NCBI RefSeq assembly: GCF_029269825.1
Contig: NZ_JARJHU010000009.1
Coordinates: forward strand, 147,974-211,973
Direction of reading: 5' to 3'
Length of the DNA: 64,000 nucleotides
Origin: Pedobacter sp. JY14-1
Lineage (GTDB): Bacteria > Bacteroidota > Bacteroidia > Sphingobacteriales > Sphingobacteriaceae
A model generated the notes under the pieces. The model was not told where the DNA came from. It did not search any database and was given only the letters and a program-made list of their open reading frames with translations. Positions 50,849 to 60,034 of this stretch are shown here, piece after piece. Position 1 is the stretch's first letter. The number at the start of each line of letters is the position of its first letter. Both the position numbers and the translations under genes were made by a program.

Positions 50849-51784
50849 ATGCCGGCATCTGAACATACAACCCCGACCATAGCAAATAACAAACAAATCA
50901 TCAAGTGGAGGAAAATTGCCTATTTGTGTCTTTTCATCATTGCGTTTATGTTTATTGCCTATTCAGTTTACAGTTATTTCAACAGCGATTCTATAGTTAA
51001 ATACGGGCAGCAGCTGTATACGCAACTTGATGAAAAATTTATCCTGATGCTTGCGGTCGGCTTTTTTGCACAGCTTGTAGATGGTGCTTTAGGTATGGGA
51101 TACGGTGTCGTGTCAACAACATTGCTGTTGTCGGGCGGCCTTAACCCGGCGGTGATTTCAGGGAGCGTCCACACTGCCGAAATGTTTTCAAGCGGAGCTT
51201 CAGGATTTAGTCATTACCGTTTTGGCAACGTGAATAAGAAACTATTCAGGACGTTACTTATTCCCGGTGTTTTGGGTTCCATCGGCGGAGCAATACTATT
51301 AAGTTATGCAGGTGAAGCCTTCTCTGGATATATACGTCCTGTTATTTCTATTTATACACTCTTACTTGGTATACGCATTCTTATCAATGCATTCAGGAAT
51401 AAACGTAAAATACAAAAGGTAAAACGTGCAGGGTGGCTTGCCGGTGCCGGTGGGTTTCTGGATTCTTTCGGTGGAGGTGGCTGGGGGCCTCTGGTCACTT
51501 CTACCCTGATCTCAAAAGGGCGGACGCCAAAATATGTGATCGGTTCTGTTAGTCTTACAGAATTTTTCGTTACTATGGCAAGTGCCGTCACTTTCTTCTT
51601 TCTCCTTGGAGTAAGTCATTGGCAATCTATTATCGGATTGATCATCGGTGGTATTCTGGCCGCGCCGATCGCTGCCCGGCTGGTAGGTAAACTTCCCATT
51701 AAAAAGATGTTCATCGGCGTAGGATGTATTGTGATTTTTTCGAGTTTAAGGATCATTTGGCTTGCGGTTTCCAAGATGATCTGA
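50849..51784 (+). CDS. TauE/SafE family sulfite exporter-like permease
   Basis: A 311-residue membrane protein. An N-terminal span (residues about 25-45) precedes a TauE/SafE domain of eight spans starting ILMLAVGFFAQLVDGALGMGYGV. The inner repeat GAGGFLDSFGGGGWGPLVTSTLISKG is the second characteristic block. Family members move sulfite, sulfonates or related anions. The upstream 164-base gap has no clear promoter match, but an inverted repeat at 50748-50770. It is monocistronic. Confidence 0.88.
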   Translation: MPASEHTTPTIANNKQIIKWRKIAYLCLFIIAFMFIAYSVYSYFNSDSIVKYGQQLYTQLDEKFILMLAVGFFAQLVDGALGMGYGVVSTTLLLSGGLNPAVISGSVHTAEMFSSGASGFSHYRFGNVNKKLFRTLLIPGVLGSIGGAILLSYAGEAFSGYIRPVISIYTLLLGIRILINAFRNKRKIQKVKRAGWLAGAGGFLDSFGGGGWGPLVTSTLISKGRTPKYVIGSVSLTEFFVTMASAVTFFFLLGVSHWQSIIGLIIGGILAAPIAARLVGKLPIKKMFIGVGCIVIFSSLRIIWLAVSKMI

Positions 51785-51864
51785 TGGTTGCCGGGATATG
51801 GTCCTAATACTTTTTTTTTCTGAAAAAAAGTATTAATTTGACAGGGTATAACCAAATAAACCGA

Positions 51865-54800
51865 ATGTCCTCTCCTGTTAAGATAGCCAGTTTTCTGATA
51901 TTTGTATCCGTCTCACTGTTATTTGCCTGCAAATCACCTGACAACTCCGATACCCCGGCTTCCCTTTTTACCCTGGTTCCCTCTGCCCAGACGCATATTG
52001 ACTTTAATAATGTAATTACTGAAGACAGCCGAGCGAACATCCTGTCATACCAGTATTTTTATAATGGTGGCGGAACGGCAGTTGGAGACCTGAATGACGA
52101 CGGCCTCGATGATATTTATTTTTCGGGCAATATGACTCCGGCACGCATCTACTTAAACAAAGGTAATCTGCAATTCCAAGATATTACGTTACATTCAGGG
52201 ATAACTGAGGATGGGGTCACCTGGAAGACCGGCGTGACCATGGCTGATGTGAACGGTGACGGCAAATTAGATATTTATCAATGTTTTTCAGGTGGGCTTC
52301 CTGCCAGGAACAGGAAAAACAAACTCTACGTTAACCAGGGCAACAACGAACAGGGTATCCCGGTTTTCAAGGAACAATCGGCTGCTTACGGACTTGATGA
52401 TGACTCCTACAGTACACATGCGGTTTTTTTTGATTACGACAAGGACGGAGACCTGGATTTATTTTTACTGAACCATAATCCCAAGGTATTTACAACACTT
52501 GATGAACAGTCTTCGCTTACTGTACTTGCTGAGCCGGCACCTTATATCAGGGTTAAACTTTTTAAAAATACAAATGGTAAATTTCAGGATGTTTCCGATC
52601 AGTCCGGGCTTTTTAATTCTACCTTTACCTACGGTCTTGGAGCAGGGATAGCCGATGTGAACAACGATGGATGGCAGGACATTTATATTTCAAATGACTA
52701 CTCCGCTCCGGACTTTCTTTATATCAACAATGGAGATGGCACATTTACAGACCGGTTAAAAGATAAAATAAGCCACACCTCCCTGTACTCTATGGGTAAT
52801 GACATTGCCGACGTCAATAATGATGCCTTGCCGGATATCCTTACCCTGGATATGCTGCCTGAAGACAATCATCGGCAAAAACAACTGTTTGCCCCCGATA
52901 ACTACGAATACTATGATTTGCGTATCAAGCTTGGCTTTCACCGTCAGGATATGCGTAATATGCTGCAGGTTAACAATGGTGACGGAACTTTCAGTGAAAC
53001 TGGCCAGTTATCAGGGATTTCTAACACGGACTGGAGCTGGGCACCGCTGTTCGCCGATTTCGACAATGACGGTTTTAAAGATTTGTTCATCAGCAATGGT
53101 TACCTGCGCGACTATACAGATATGGACTTTCTGAAATTTAAAGGAGATTTTCTGAGGCAAAATGACCACGAACAGGTAAGAAATAATATACTTTCATTAA
53201 TCAGCAATATTCCCTCATCCAATGTAAATAATTACATCTTTAAAAATAACGGCGATCTGACCTTTACCAATCAGACTTCAGTCTGGGGCATGGATTCACC
53301 GTCGAACAGCAATGGTGCTGCTTATGCTGACCTGGATAACGACGGGGACCTGGACCTGATCGTGAATAATATCAATCTGCCCGCCTTTATTTATCAGAAC
53401 CATACAGCTGAATCAGGCAAGAACCAATTTCTGAAAGTCAGGTTAAAGGGTAAAGGAGGTAACACATGTGGCATTGGTGCAAGGATATGGTTATATAGCC
53501 AGGGTAAACAACAATACCTGGAGCAAAACCTTTCCAGGGGATACCAGTCCAGTGTGTCACCAGTTATGCACTTCGGGATATCCCAAGGCACTAAGATTGA
53601 TTCCCTGCGTATTGTATGGCCAAGTGGAAAACAACAGGTGCTCAAAAATGTTAAGGCCAATCAATTGCTGATACTTAATGAAGCCGATGCTGGAACCGGC
53701 TGGAAACCGGAGCAGCCTGTGCAACAGCTTTTCAGAGAGATCAAACCACCCGTCAACTTTGTCCAGCAGAAAAACGCTATTAACGACTTTAAGCGACAGC
53801 CCTTAATTGTCAATCCACAATCTTTTAATGGCCCTTGTTTTGCACAGTCAGATGTTAACGGAGATGGTCTCTCTGACATCTACATCGGTGCTGGAAAGGG
53901 TCAGCCGAGTGAACTTTACGTCCAGAACAGAATTGGCGTATTTACCAAAAAATCAATCCCTGCTTTTGTTGAAGATAGCGCTTTCCCTGACGCTGCTGCA
54001 GTATTTGTGGATGTAAATAAAGATGGATATGCGGACTTATATGTAGCCAGCGGCGGCTATGACAATTATCTTCCCGATGATGCACTACTTCAGGACCGGT
54101 TATACCTCAACGACGGTAAGGGTAATTTCACGAGACAACGAGCTGTTTTGCCCTCGATGACTGGCAGTAAAAGCTGTGTAACTGCCGCCGATTTCAACGG
54201 AGATGGTGCTCCGGATCTGTTTGTAGGAGGTAGAGTAATACCGGGCAGGTACCCGGAAACACCCCGAAGTTATATACTCATTAATAACGGAAAAGGGCAA
54301 TTTGCAGACCGTACTTCTATCATCGCCCCTTCACTGGAACGGGCAGGCATGGTTACAGCTGCAAAAGCAGCGGATCTCAACAATGATGGAAAGCCAGACC
54401 TTGTATTAACCGGGGAATGGATGCCAATAACGGTAATGGTCAACCAGGGGGGTAAGCTGGCCGACAGAACCAATGATTATTTTGACAAACCATATCGGGG
54501 ATGGTGGAATACATTACTTATTGAGGATCTGAATAATGATGGCCGACTTGATATTGTAGCCGGAAATATGGGACTTAATACACAATGCAGGGCATCTGAT
54601 AAAGAACCCGCCGAGTTATATTATAAGGATTTTGATGATAATGGCTCGGTTGACCCTATCCTTTGCTTATACATACAGGGGAAAAGCTACCCCTATGTGA
54701 CCAGGGACGAATTGCTTGACCAGATCAGTATGATGCGTACGCGATATGCAGATTACAAAAGTTACGCAGACGGCACCATAACTACCCTATTCAATTCTGA

Positions 54801-55209
54801 GGAACTTAAAGATGCAAAAAAACTTAGTGCAAACTATTTGAAAACCGCCGTTTTCATTTCCGGCGATAAGGGAAAATTCAGTATTGCGGATATTCCTTTA
54901 GCTGCACAAAATGCCCCCGTTTATGCCATTGCCGCTTTTGATTACGATAAAGACGGCCATAAAGATCTGTTGCTCTGCGGCAATATTAACAAAGCCAGGC
55001 TAAAATTTGGTAACACAGATGCTAATCATGGTGTTTTGCTCAAGGGAAATGGAAAAGGTGCATACATATACGTACCTCAATTTCAGTCAGGTTTTAACTT
55101 ATCGGGAGATGTAAGATGTATTGCGCAGGTAAATGATCAGTTGCTTTTCGGTATTTCGCAGGGACGACTCCGTGCTTATACAGGTAACGTGCCACCGGTA
55201 AAGAAATGA
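51865..55209 (+). CDS. FG-GAP/VCBS repeat lipoprotein with ASPIC/UnbV domain
   Basis: An 1114-residue surface lipoprotein. The lipobox VSLLFAC puts the acylated residue at Cys22. Many FG-GAP repeats follow, each with a calcium-binding loop of the form DxNxDGxxD (GDLNDDGLDDIYF, ADVNGDGKLDIY, FDYDKDGDLDLF and others), forming one or two beta-propellers. An ASPIC/UnbV module lies in the middle (GIGARIWLYSQGKQQYLEQ through SLRIVWPSGKQQ). I start at the ATG at 51865; a TTG at 51838 adds nine residues before the signal. In Bacteroidota such proteins often accompany SusC/SusD loci, but none is here. The neighbour is a convergent GH38-like gene ending 25 bases away. Confidence 0.88.
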   Translation: MSSPVKIASFLIFVSVSLLFACKSPDNSDTPASLFTLVPSAQTHIDFNNVITEDSRANILSYQYFYNGGGTAVGDLNDDGLDDIYFSGNMTPARIYLNKGNLQFQDITLHSGITEDGVTWKTGVTMADVNGDGKLDIYQCFSGGLPARNRKNKLYVNQGNNEQGIPVFKEQSAAYGLDDDSYSTHAVFFDYDKDGDLDLFLLNHNPKVFTTLDEQSSLTVLAEPAPYIRVKLFKNTNGKFQDVSDQSGLFNSTFTYGLGAGIADVNNDGWQDIYISNDYSAPDFLYINNGDGTFTDRLKDKISHTSLYSMGNDIADVNNDALPDILTLDMLPEDNHRQKQLFAPDNYEYYDLRIKLGFHRQDMRNMLQVNNGDGTFSETGQLSGISNTDWSWAPLFADFDNDGFKDLFISNGYLRDYTDMDFLKFKGDFLRQNDHEQVRNNILSLISNIPSSNVNNYIFKNNGDLTFTNQTSVWGMDSPSNSNGAAYADLDNDGDLDLIVNNINLPAFIYQNHTAESGKNQFLKVRLKGKGGNTCGIGARIWLYSQGKQQYLEQNLSRGYQSSVSPVMHFGISQGTKIDSLRIVWPSGKQQVLKNVKANQLLILNEADAGTGWKPEQPVQQLFREIKPPVNFVQQKNAINDFKRQPLIVNPQSFNGPCFAQSDVNGDGLSDIYIGAGKGQPSELYVQNRIGVFTKKSIPAFVEDSAFPDAAAVFVDVNKDGYADLYVASGGYDNYLPDDALLQDRLYLNDGKGNFTRQRAVLPSMTGSKSCVTAADFNGDGAPDLFVGGRVIPGRYPETPRSYILINNGKGQFADRTSIIAPSLERAGMVTAAKAADLNNDGKPDLVLTGEWMPITVMVNQGGKLADRTNDYFDKPYRGWWNTLLIEDLNNDGRLDIVAGNMGLNTQCRASDKEPAELYYKDFDDNGSVDPILCLYIQGKSYPYVTRDELLDQISMMRTRYADYKSYADGTITTLFNSEELKDAKKLSANYLKTAVFISGDKGKFSIADIPLAAQNAPVYAIAAFDYDKDGHKDLLLCGNINKARLKFGNTDANHGVLLKGNGKGAYIYVPQFQSGFNLSGDVRCIAQVNDQLLFGISQGRLRAYTGNVPPVKK

Positions 55210-55233
55210 AATACCCCGTCACACTGTATCGCA

Positions 55234-57774
55234 CTATAATTTCAGCTTAATGGTACGTATACCAAATCGGGGTAATGATAGGCTAAATCTTTGCGTGTTC
55301 CGATCACCGGACTTCAACGTAAAGGTTTGTGTTTCCCTTCCATTCAATTCTGAAAGAACTGCTTGTTTTATTTTCAGCCCGTTGGCGATCATTTCCACGG
55401 GACCGTCATCAGCTGACGCATTAAATAACCTGAATACTAATTCGTTATTATTATGCTGAATCGAAGAAACTTCATACCCTGTTTTAGACAGGCTCAATAA
55501 CGATCCCGAAGACGCACCGGCCCAACCATTAACCAGTTGTAACGGTTCATTCCATTTCAGGCTTTCCGTCCAGATATTTGCTTTATCCCACTTCCCAGAA
55601 TGCGGCAGCAGTGCATAGTTTACTTCCGTAGGACCGGAAATAGTGTAATTCCGTCCCCATAGGCCCATTCCTGAATACTGGATGGTGAGCCCAAGTATAC
55701 CGTTTTCATCGTGCGAATAACTTGTGGTATGATCAGTCAAAAGTGCCACTCCCCTTTCGTCATTGACCTCAGTCACATCGATCCAGTTGACAATAATATT
55801 GTTTTTGATGCTATCCCAGCTATTAAAAAAGGTATTATTCAATCTGCTCTTTAATACATCAAATGCCGCATTCTTATATACATTCTGTTTGTTAAGCTGA
55901 AGCGGGAACAATGCCGAAAGCTTATAACGGTCGTTATAAAACGCCTTTTGTAATTGTTCTGGCTTCCACTGGTCATGCTGTCTGTAATCCGCTCCAATAC
56001 CGGGACTTCCCTGCCAGTCTATCCTGGCACGGATATCAATATGCGGTTCCCCCTGAACGAACGTCAGGTATTGGGTAAAAGGATGCTTGCCAATAAAGCC
56101 TTCCACCTTTATCCTGGCCCTGAGCGGGCCATTTTCCAATATGCTCAGTTTCGCTCTGCGCTCCGCACTGGTAAACCACGTACTATCCTTATAAAAATAC
56201 CCTTTTAGCTCGTTAAATGGTCCTGCTTCCTTATTAACCAATTCTTTATTTCCTGCCGGTCTGGATATCAGACTTGCGATCGTGCCTCCTTTCCGGGCAT
56301 CAATGATCAGCTCATATACGGATGTGCTAACGCGATAGCGATCACCTTCAGTAAAAACCAGCCTTTGTGTATTGCTTTGGGCGGCATGGCTGCGCTCCTT
56401 TATCTGGTAGCTGGCAAAACCCAAAGGAGCTACATCCGCTTTAAACACTAGTCCTTTCCTGCCATCTTCTGTCCTTATCTGCTGGGTCTGAATTTCCTTC
56501 CCGGCATAATCACAGATTACGGGATTATTATAATTTCTTTCAGGGAGGAGCATTACTGCCTCCTTTCTCCTGACAGCAAGCGTATTGTACACCTTGAACT
56601 TTGCTGAATTAAGCTCACTGACCATACTATCTTTATATAATATACTGTCAGCTATCCTTGTTGCAGCGCCTGTCCATATCTTTACCTGGTCGGCCCAGTT
56701 CAGTTTTCTATTCTTATCTACAATATTATAGGGTACGATCCAGGAATCATGATGCTGGGCAAGCAGAAGATTTTGCCATGCATCGGTAAATTGTCCCTTT
56801 ACCGGTTTATGTTTTAGTAAGGCAGAGTTTATGGAACTAAGTTTTTCTGCGATGATAAGTTTATTTTCTGCTTTCCTGGTATCTTGAGCCAGTCTTTGCA
56901 ATATTTGCGCACCCCAAACCAGGCTTACCTGGATATCTTCCTGGGTCAAGGCCCATTCCGGTACATTTTGCTTATCGGCGATATTGGTGAAATACTGGCT
57001 CCAGGTCACATATTCAAAGTCTTTGGGCTGTCCGAGCCATGGGCCGTTTTTCCATCCGGCATCCTGTATGCACATTCCCACAGGGTTCTTTATACCTTGT
57101 AAACGAGCGCCTTCCAGATATTCCTTCGAATTATTCCATGCAATAGTCTGCCAGGTGGAACCTGGCAGCAGCCGCTCAGAAGCATACCGGGGAACAGTAA
57201 GCAATTTGCTTCCATCTGGCCCTTTCCAGTATAACAGCTCATTTCCGTATGCAGCTATGTATCCGCCCCAGCAAGTATTCGGATTTTTCAGAGAAGCGTT
57301 TTTATATCCTAATGATTTCAGTATCTGAGGTAGTGCGCTTGTAAAGCAAGGTTCTTCCGAAGAATAGGTATTGAATAAAGCGTCTGGAAAATGTTGCCTG
57401 ATCTTCAGGATGCCCAGTTCAAATTGTCTGATCACAGATTCACCCTGTATATTGAACAAATAACTTTGTCCGTATGAGGGGTTTACAAACTCTATTCTTC
57501 CGGCTACAGACTGGTCTTTAATATATCCTGACAACCGCTCGTACCCGGTCTTATCATGCAAACGCACAGAATCCCATGTTACGGGTTCAATTTCAAGATT
57601 AATCTTCCAGAAAGGATGTTTATCCAACATATCACTAATGAAAGTGGTATAATTTGAGGGATAATGTCCCCAGATGCCTCCGTGATATCCATCGATGAAG
57701 TAATTATGCTGCGATTTTGCCTGAAAGCACTGAAGGCAAAAGCATATCATGAGCAAGAATCGTCGTGTGTTCAT
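55234..57774 (-). CDS. GH38-like secreted protein with altered metal site
   Basis: An 846-residue protein with signal peptide MNTRRFLLMICFCLQCFQAKSQ. The order of domains matches GH38 alpha-mannosidases: N-terminal catalytic barrel, three-helix middle domain with LAQHHDSWIVPYN (His340, His341, Asp342, as in the conserved HHD motif), and C-terminal beta domains. The usual zinc motif HxD near the N-terminus reads YHGGIWGHYP, so Asp is replaced by Gly33, and the block where the catalytic Asp is expected reads TYSSEEPCFTSALPQIL with Glu140-Glu141. It may be a divergent subfamily with other metal ligands or an inactive binder. It is monocistronic. Confidence 0.82.
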   Translation of the reverse strand: MNTRRFLLMICFCLQCFQAKSQHNYFIDGYHGGIWGHYPSNYTTFISDMLDKHPFWKINLEIEPVTWDSVRLHDKTGYERLSGYIKDQSVAGRIEFVNPSYGQSYLFNIQGESVIRQFELGILKIRQHFPDALFNTYSSEEPCFTSALPQILKSLGYKNASLKNPNTCWGGYIAAYGNELLYWKGPDGSKLLTVPRYASERLLPGSTWQTIAWNNSKEYLEGARLQGIKNPVGMCIQDAGWKNGPWLGQPKDFEYVTWSQYFTNIADKQNVPEWALTQEDIQVSLVWGAQILQRLAQDTRKAENKLIIAEKLSSINSALLKHKPVKGQFTDAWQNLLLAQHHDSWIVPYNIVDKNRKLNWADQVKIWTGAATRIADSILYKDSMVSELNSAKFKVYNTLAVRRKEAVMLLPERNYNNPVICDYAGKEIQTQQIRTEDGRKGLVFKADVAPLGFASYQIKERSHAAQSNTQRLVFTEGDRYRVSTSVYELIIDARKGGTIASLISRPAGNKELVNKEAGPFNELKGYFYKDSTWFTSAERRAKLSILENGPLRARIKVEGFIGKHPFTQYLTFVQGEPHIDIRARIDWQGSPGIGADYRQHDQWKPEQLQKAFYNDRYKLSALFPLQLNKQNVYKNAAFDVLKSRLNNTFFNSWDSIKNNIIVNWIDVTEVNDERGVALLTDHTTSYSHDENGILGLTIQYSGMGLWGRNYTISGPTEVNYALLPHSGKWDKANIWTESLKWNEPLQLVNGWAGASSGSLLSLSKTGYEVSSIQHNNNELVFRLFNASADDGPVEMIANGLKIKQAVLSELNGRETQTFTLKSGDRNTQRFSLSLPRFGIRTIKLKL

Positions 57775-57891
57775 GTCGAAAGATAGGATTATATGTGGTG
57801 AAAGGCAACGTTCTATACAGCGGTCAGAAGAAAAGTAATGATTTCTTTAAGGTTTTTCGGGAATTTGTTACCTTCATAAAAAAATCAAATT

Positions 57892-58026
57892 ATGGAGCAC
57901 CATCAATCAGCTGAAGGCTTTCAAACACTTGTCGGATTATTAACTGTCGTAATCATCATCGCTTTCACTGCCTTCTACCTGTCTTTTATTAAAAAACGCA
58001 AATCAGAAGGTGGCGGTCATCACTAA
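57892..58026 (+). CDS. 44-residue single-span microprotein with His-rich ends
   Basis: A short frame too small for routine gene callers: 44 codons from ATG at 57892 to TAA at 58026. It begins MEHHQSAEGF, has one clear membrane helix (LVGLLTVVIIIAFTAFYLSF), then a basic patch KKRKSEGGG and ends in His-His. The positive-inside rule places the C-terminus in the cytoplasm. The stop lies six bases before the GTG of dinB, so translation may be coupled. The composition resembles small subunits of respiratory or other membrane complexes, such as CcoQ-like peptides, but no such complex is encoded nearby. The function is unknown. Confidence 0.6.
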   Translation: MEHHQSAEGFQTLVGLLTVVIIIAFTAFYLSFIKKRKSEGGGHH

Positions 58027-58032
58027 GCCTAT

Positions 58033-59115
58033 GTGATCAGAAAAATCATCCATATCGACATGGACGCTTTCTATGCGTCTGTAGAGCAGCGTGACTTTCC
58101 TGAATACCAGGGAAAACCAATTGCCGTAGGTGGTTCACCCGATGGTCGAGGCGTTGTCGCCACAGCAAGTTATGAAGCCAGAAAATTCGGGATAAAGTCT
58201 GCGATGCCATCAAGACAGGCGTTACAGCTTTGCCCCGAATTGATTTTTATACGTCCCCGGTTCGATGCCTACAAAAAAGCCTCTGAACAGATCAGAAATA
58301 TATTTTCCCGCTATACAGATATTATTGAACCACTATCCCTGGATGAGGCCTATCTCGACGTATCGGAAGACAAGCAAGGTATAGGCTCTGCCATCAGAAT
58401 TGCAGAACTGATCAAGGAAGACATTAAACGGGAACTCAGGCTTACAGCCTCAGCGGGTGTATCCTCCAGTAAATTTGTAGCAAAAATAGCCTCAGATTTG
58501 AATAAGCCAGATGGACTCACCTTTATAGGTCCTTCCAAAATCGAAAAGTTCATGGAAGCATTAGCTGTCGAACGCTTTTTTGGAGTTGGTAAAGTCACTG
58601 CGAAAAAGATGAATAATATGGGCCTTCACACCGGGGCTGATCTCAAAAAACTTTCAGAAGCTGAAATACTCAGGTATTTTGGAAAATCCGGCAAGTTCTA
58701 TTACAATATTGTGAGAGGCATAGACAACCGCGAAGTACAACCCAGACGCCAGACTAAATCCCAGGCCGCAGAGGACACTTTTGAACATGATCTCCTTACC
58801 ATCCCCGAAATGCATACCGAACTGGGTAAGCTCGCTGACAAATTGTTTTCAAGGCTTCAAAGCAAGCAGCTTTGGGGACGGACGATCACTCTCAAAGTCA
58901 AGTTTCATGATTTTCGTATCATTACACGTAACCGGTCCTTTGCTACACCGGTAAGTACTTACCATGAAATTCTGGATACAGCAAAATATCTGCTTGACAA
59001 CCTTGACCTGGAAAACAAAAAAATACGCCTGCTCGGCATTTCAGTATCTAATTTTGAATATACAGGATCAGCACCCTTCAGCCCTAATGGCCAGCTCCGC
59101 CTCTTCCCTGATTAG
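58033..59115 (+). CDS. dinB: DNA polymerase IV
   Basis: A 360-residue Y-family translesion polymerase. Palm motifs are HIDMDAFYASVEQRD at residues 7-21 and PLSLDEAYLDVSED near 100. The thumb has helix-hairpin-helix sequence FFGVGKVTAKKMNNMG. The little finger spans the last 110 residues, and the C-terminus NGQLRLFPD carries a beta-clamp binding motif (QLRLF). The start is GTG at 58033; the ATG two bases earlier is in another frame and stops at once. It is located directly behind the 44-residue membrane microprotein gene, and no LexA-type box was recognised. Confidence 0.94.
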   Translation: MIRKIIHIDMDAFYASVEQRDFPEYQGKPIAVGGSPDGRGVVATASYEARKFGIKSAMPSRQALQLCPELIFIRPRFDAYKKASEQIRNIFSRYTDIIEPLSLDEAYLDVSEDKQGIGSAIRIAELIKEDIKRELRLTASAGVSSSKFVAKIASDLNKPDGLTFIGPSKIEKFMEALAVERFFGVGKVTAKKMNNMGLHTGADLKKLSEAEILRYFGKSGKFYYNIVRGIDNREVQPRRQTKSQAAEDTFEHDLLTIPEMHTELGKLADKLFSRLQSKQLWGRTITLKVKFHDFRIITRNRSFATPVSTYHEILDTAKYLLDNLDLENKKIRLLGISVSNFEYTGSAPFSPNGQLRLFPD

Positions 59116-59205
59116 TATTCGCCGGATCAGACACTAACTGGTTTGATTTTAATTTAAACAAACTACGCAGTAGTTATGTTAAACAATTAACAAAAAAATC
59201 TTATT

Positions 59206-59784
59206 ATGAAAAAGTTAACCTTTACCTTAATTTTAGGACTATGTACCGTGATCGGTGCAAATGCCCAGATTCAGAAGGGAAATGTCATGATGGGCGCAAA
59301 CATCTCTGACATTAACTTCGGGCTGGATAAGCCAAATGTTTTTAGCCTGTCAATTAATCCGAAAGCAGCCTGGTTTGTACAAGACGGACTTGCACTTGGA
59401 GGAGATGTTTCTTTCGGTCTCTCGACCGCCAAAAATGCAGGCACTGACATTAGTTATGGTATCGGCGCCCTGGGGCGCTACTATGGCAGCACCGGTGCCA
59501 ATGAGGTCGTCAGGAACTCGCGTTTCTTCGGTGAGGCCACTGTTGGTGTCTCTGGTGTCAATCCATCTGTAGGCAGCAGCACAAATGGGCTTGGCTTTAG
59601 TTTCGGACCTGGTTTCACCTATTTTGTTACACCTTCGATAGGTTTGGAAGCCTTATTGAAATACAACGGGGTAGTCGGATTTGGCAGCAGTGCATATGCA
59701 CATCATCTTTCACTGGGAGTAGGTTTCCAAATTTATCTTCCAGGTCAGGGTACAGCACGTAAAGTAGAACGTGACATGCAATAA
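59206..59784 (+). CDS. Outer-membrane beta-barrel protein
   Basis: A 192-residue protein with signal peptide MKKLTFTLILGLCTVIGANAQ and alternating hydrophobic strands rich in Gly and aromatic residues (GNVMMGANISDINFGLD, GLGFSFGPGFTYFVTPSIGLEALLKYNG). This fits an eight-stranded OmpX/OmpA-like barrel of the type common in Bacteroidota. The chain ends with a short charged extension (RKVERDMQ) after the last strand. A 58-codon ORF follows 17 bases later and then a terminator, so the two may form one transcript. Confidence 0.85.
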   Translation: MKKLTFTLILGLCTVIGANAQIQKGNVMMGANISDINFGLDKPNVFSLSINPKAAWFVQDGLALGGDVSFGLSTAKNAGTDISYGIGALGRYYGSTGANEVVRNSRFFGEATVGVSGVNPSVGSSTNGLGFSFGPGFTYFVTPSIGLEALLKYNGVVGFGSSAYAHHLSLGVGFQIYLPGQGTARKVERDMQ

Positions 59785-59801
59785 ATAAAACTGTAAATGC
59801 T

Positions 59802-59978
59802 ATGAATGCGAATGAGGAAAAACAGCTTGGATCTAACCTGACTGGTGCAGCTATACCTGCAAAGCCAGGACATCAACGGGACATTGCAATAGAAGACTAT
59901 ACTTCCGCCTTGCTTGGAGACGTACATCCTACCCGACGGACTTCAGAATCACAGGAAGACCAAAATAGTCAGGAGTAA
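59802..59978 (+). CDS. 58-residue hypothetical hydrophilic protein
   Basis: A short frame from ATG at 59802 to TAA at 59978, 17 bases behind the beta-barrel gene and just before a terminator. The peptide is hydrophilic and rich in Gln, Glu, Ser and Asp, with no signal peptide, no membrane span and no motif I recognise (MNANEEKQLGSN at the start, QEDQNSQE at the end). It is likely disordered. Its place between gene and terminator supports a real gene, but the evidence is limited. Confidence 0.45.
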   Translation: MNANEEKQLGSNLTGAAIPAKPGHQRDIAIEDYTSALLGDVHPTRRTSESQEDQNSQE

Positions 59979-59992
59979 ATTAGCTAGTTAAA

Positions 59993-60027
59993 AAATAAAG
60001 GCGCTTTTTAGAAGTGCCTTTATTTTT
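59993..60027. terminator. Bidirectional terminator after the beta-barrel operon
   Basis: AAATAAAGGC and GCCTTTATTT form the core of a 14-bp stem (one G-T pair) followed by Ts. It sits between the ORF ending at 59978 and the convergent patatin gene ending at 60035. Confidence 0.85.
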
Positions 60028-60034
60028 AGTACCG

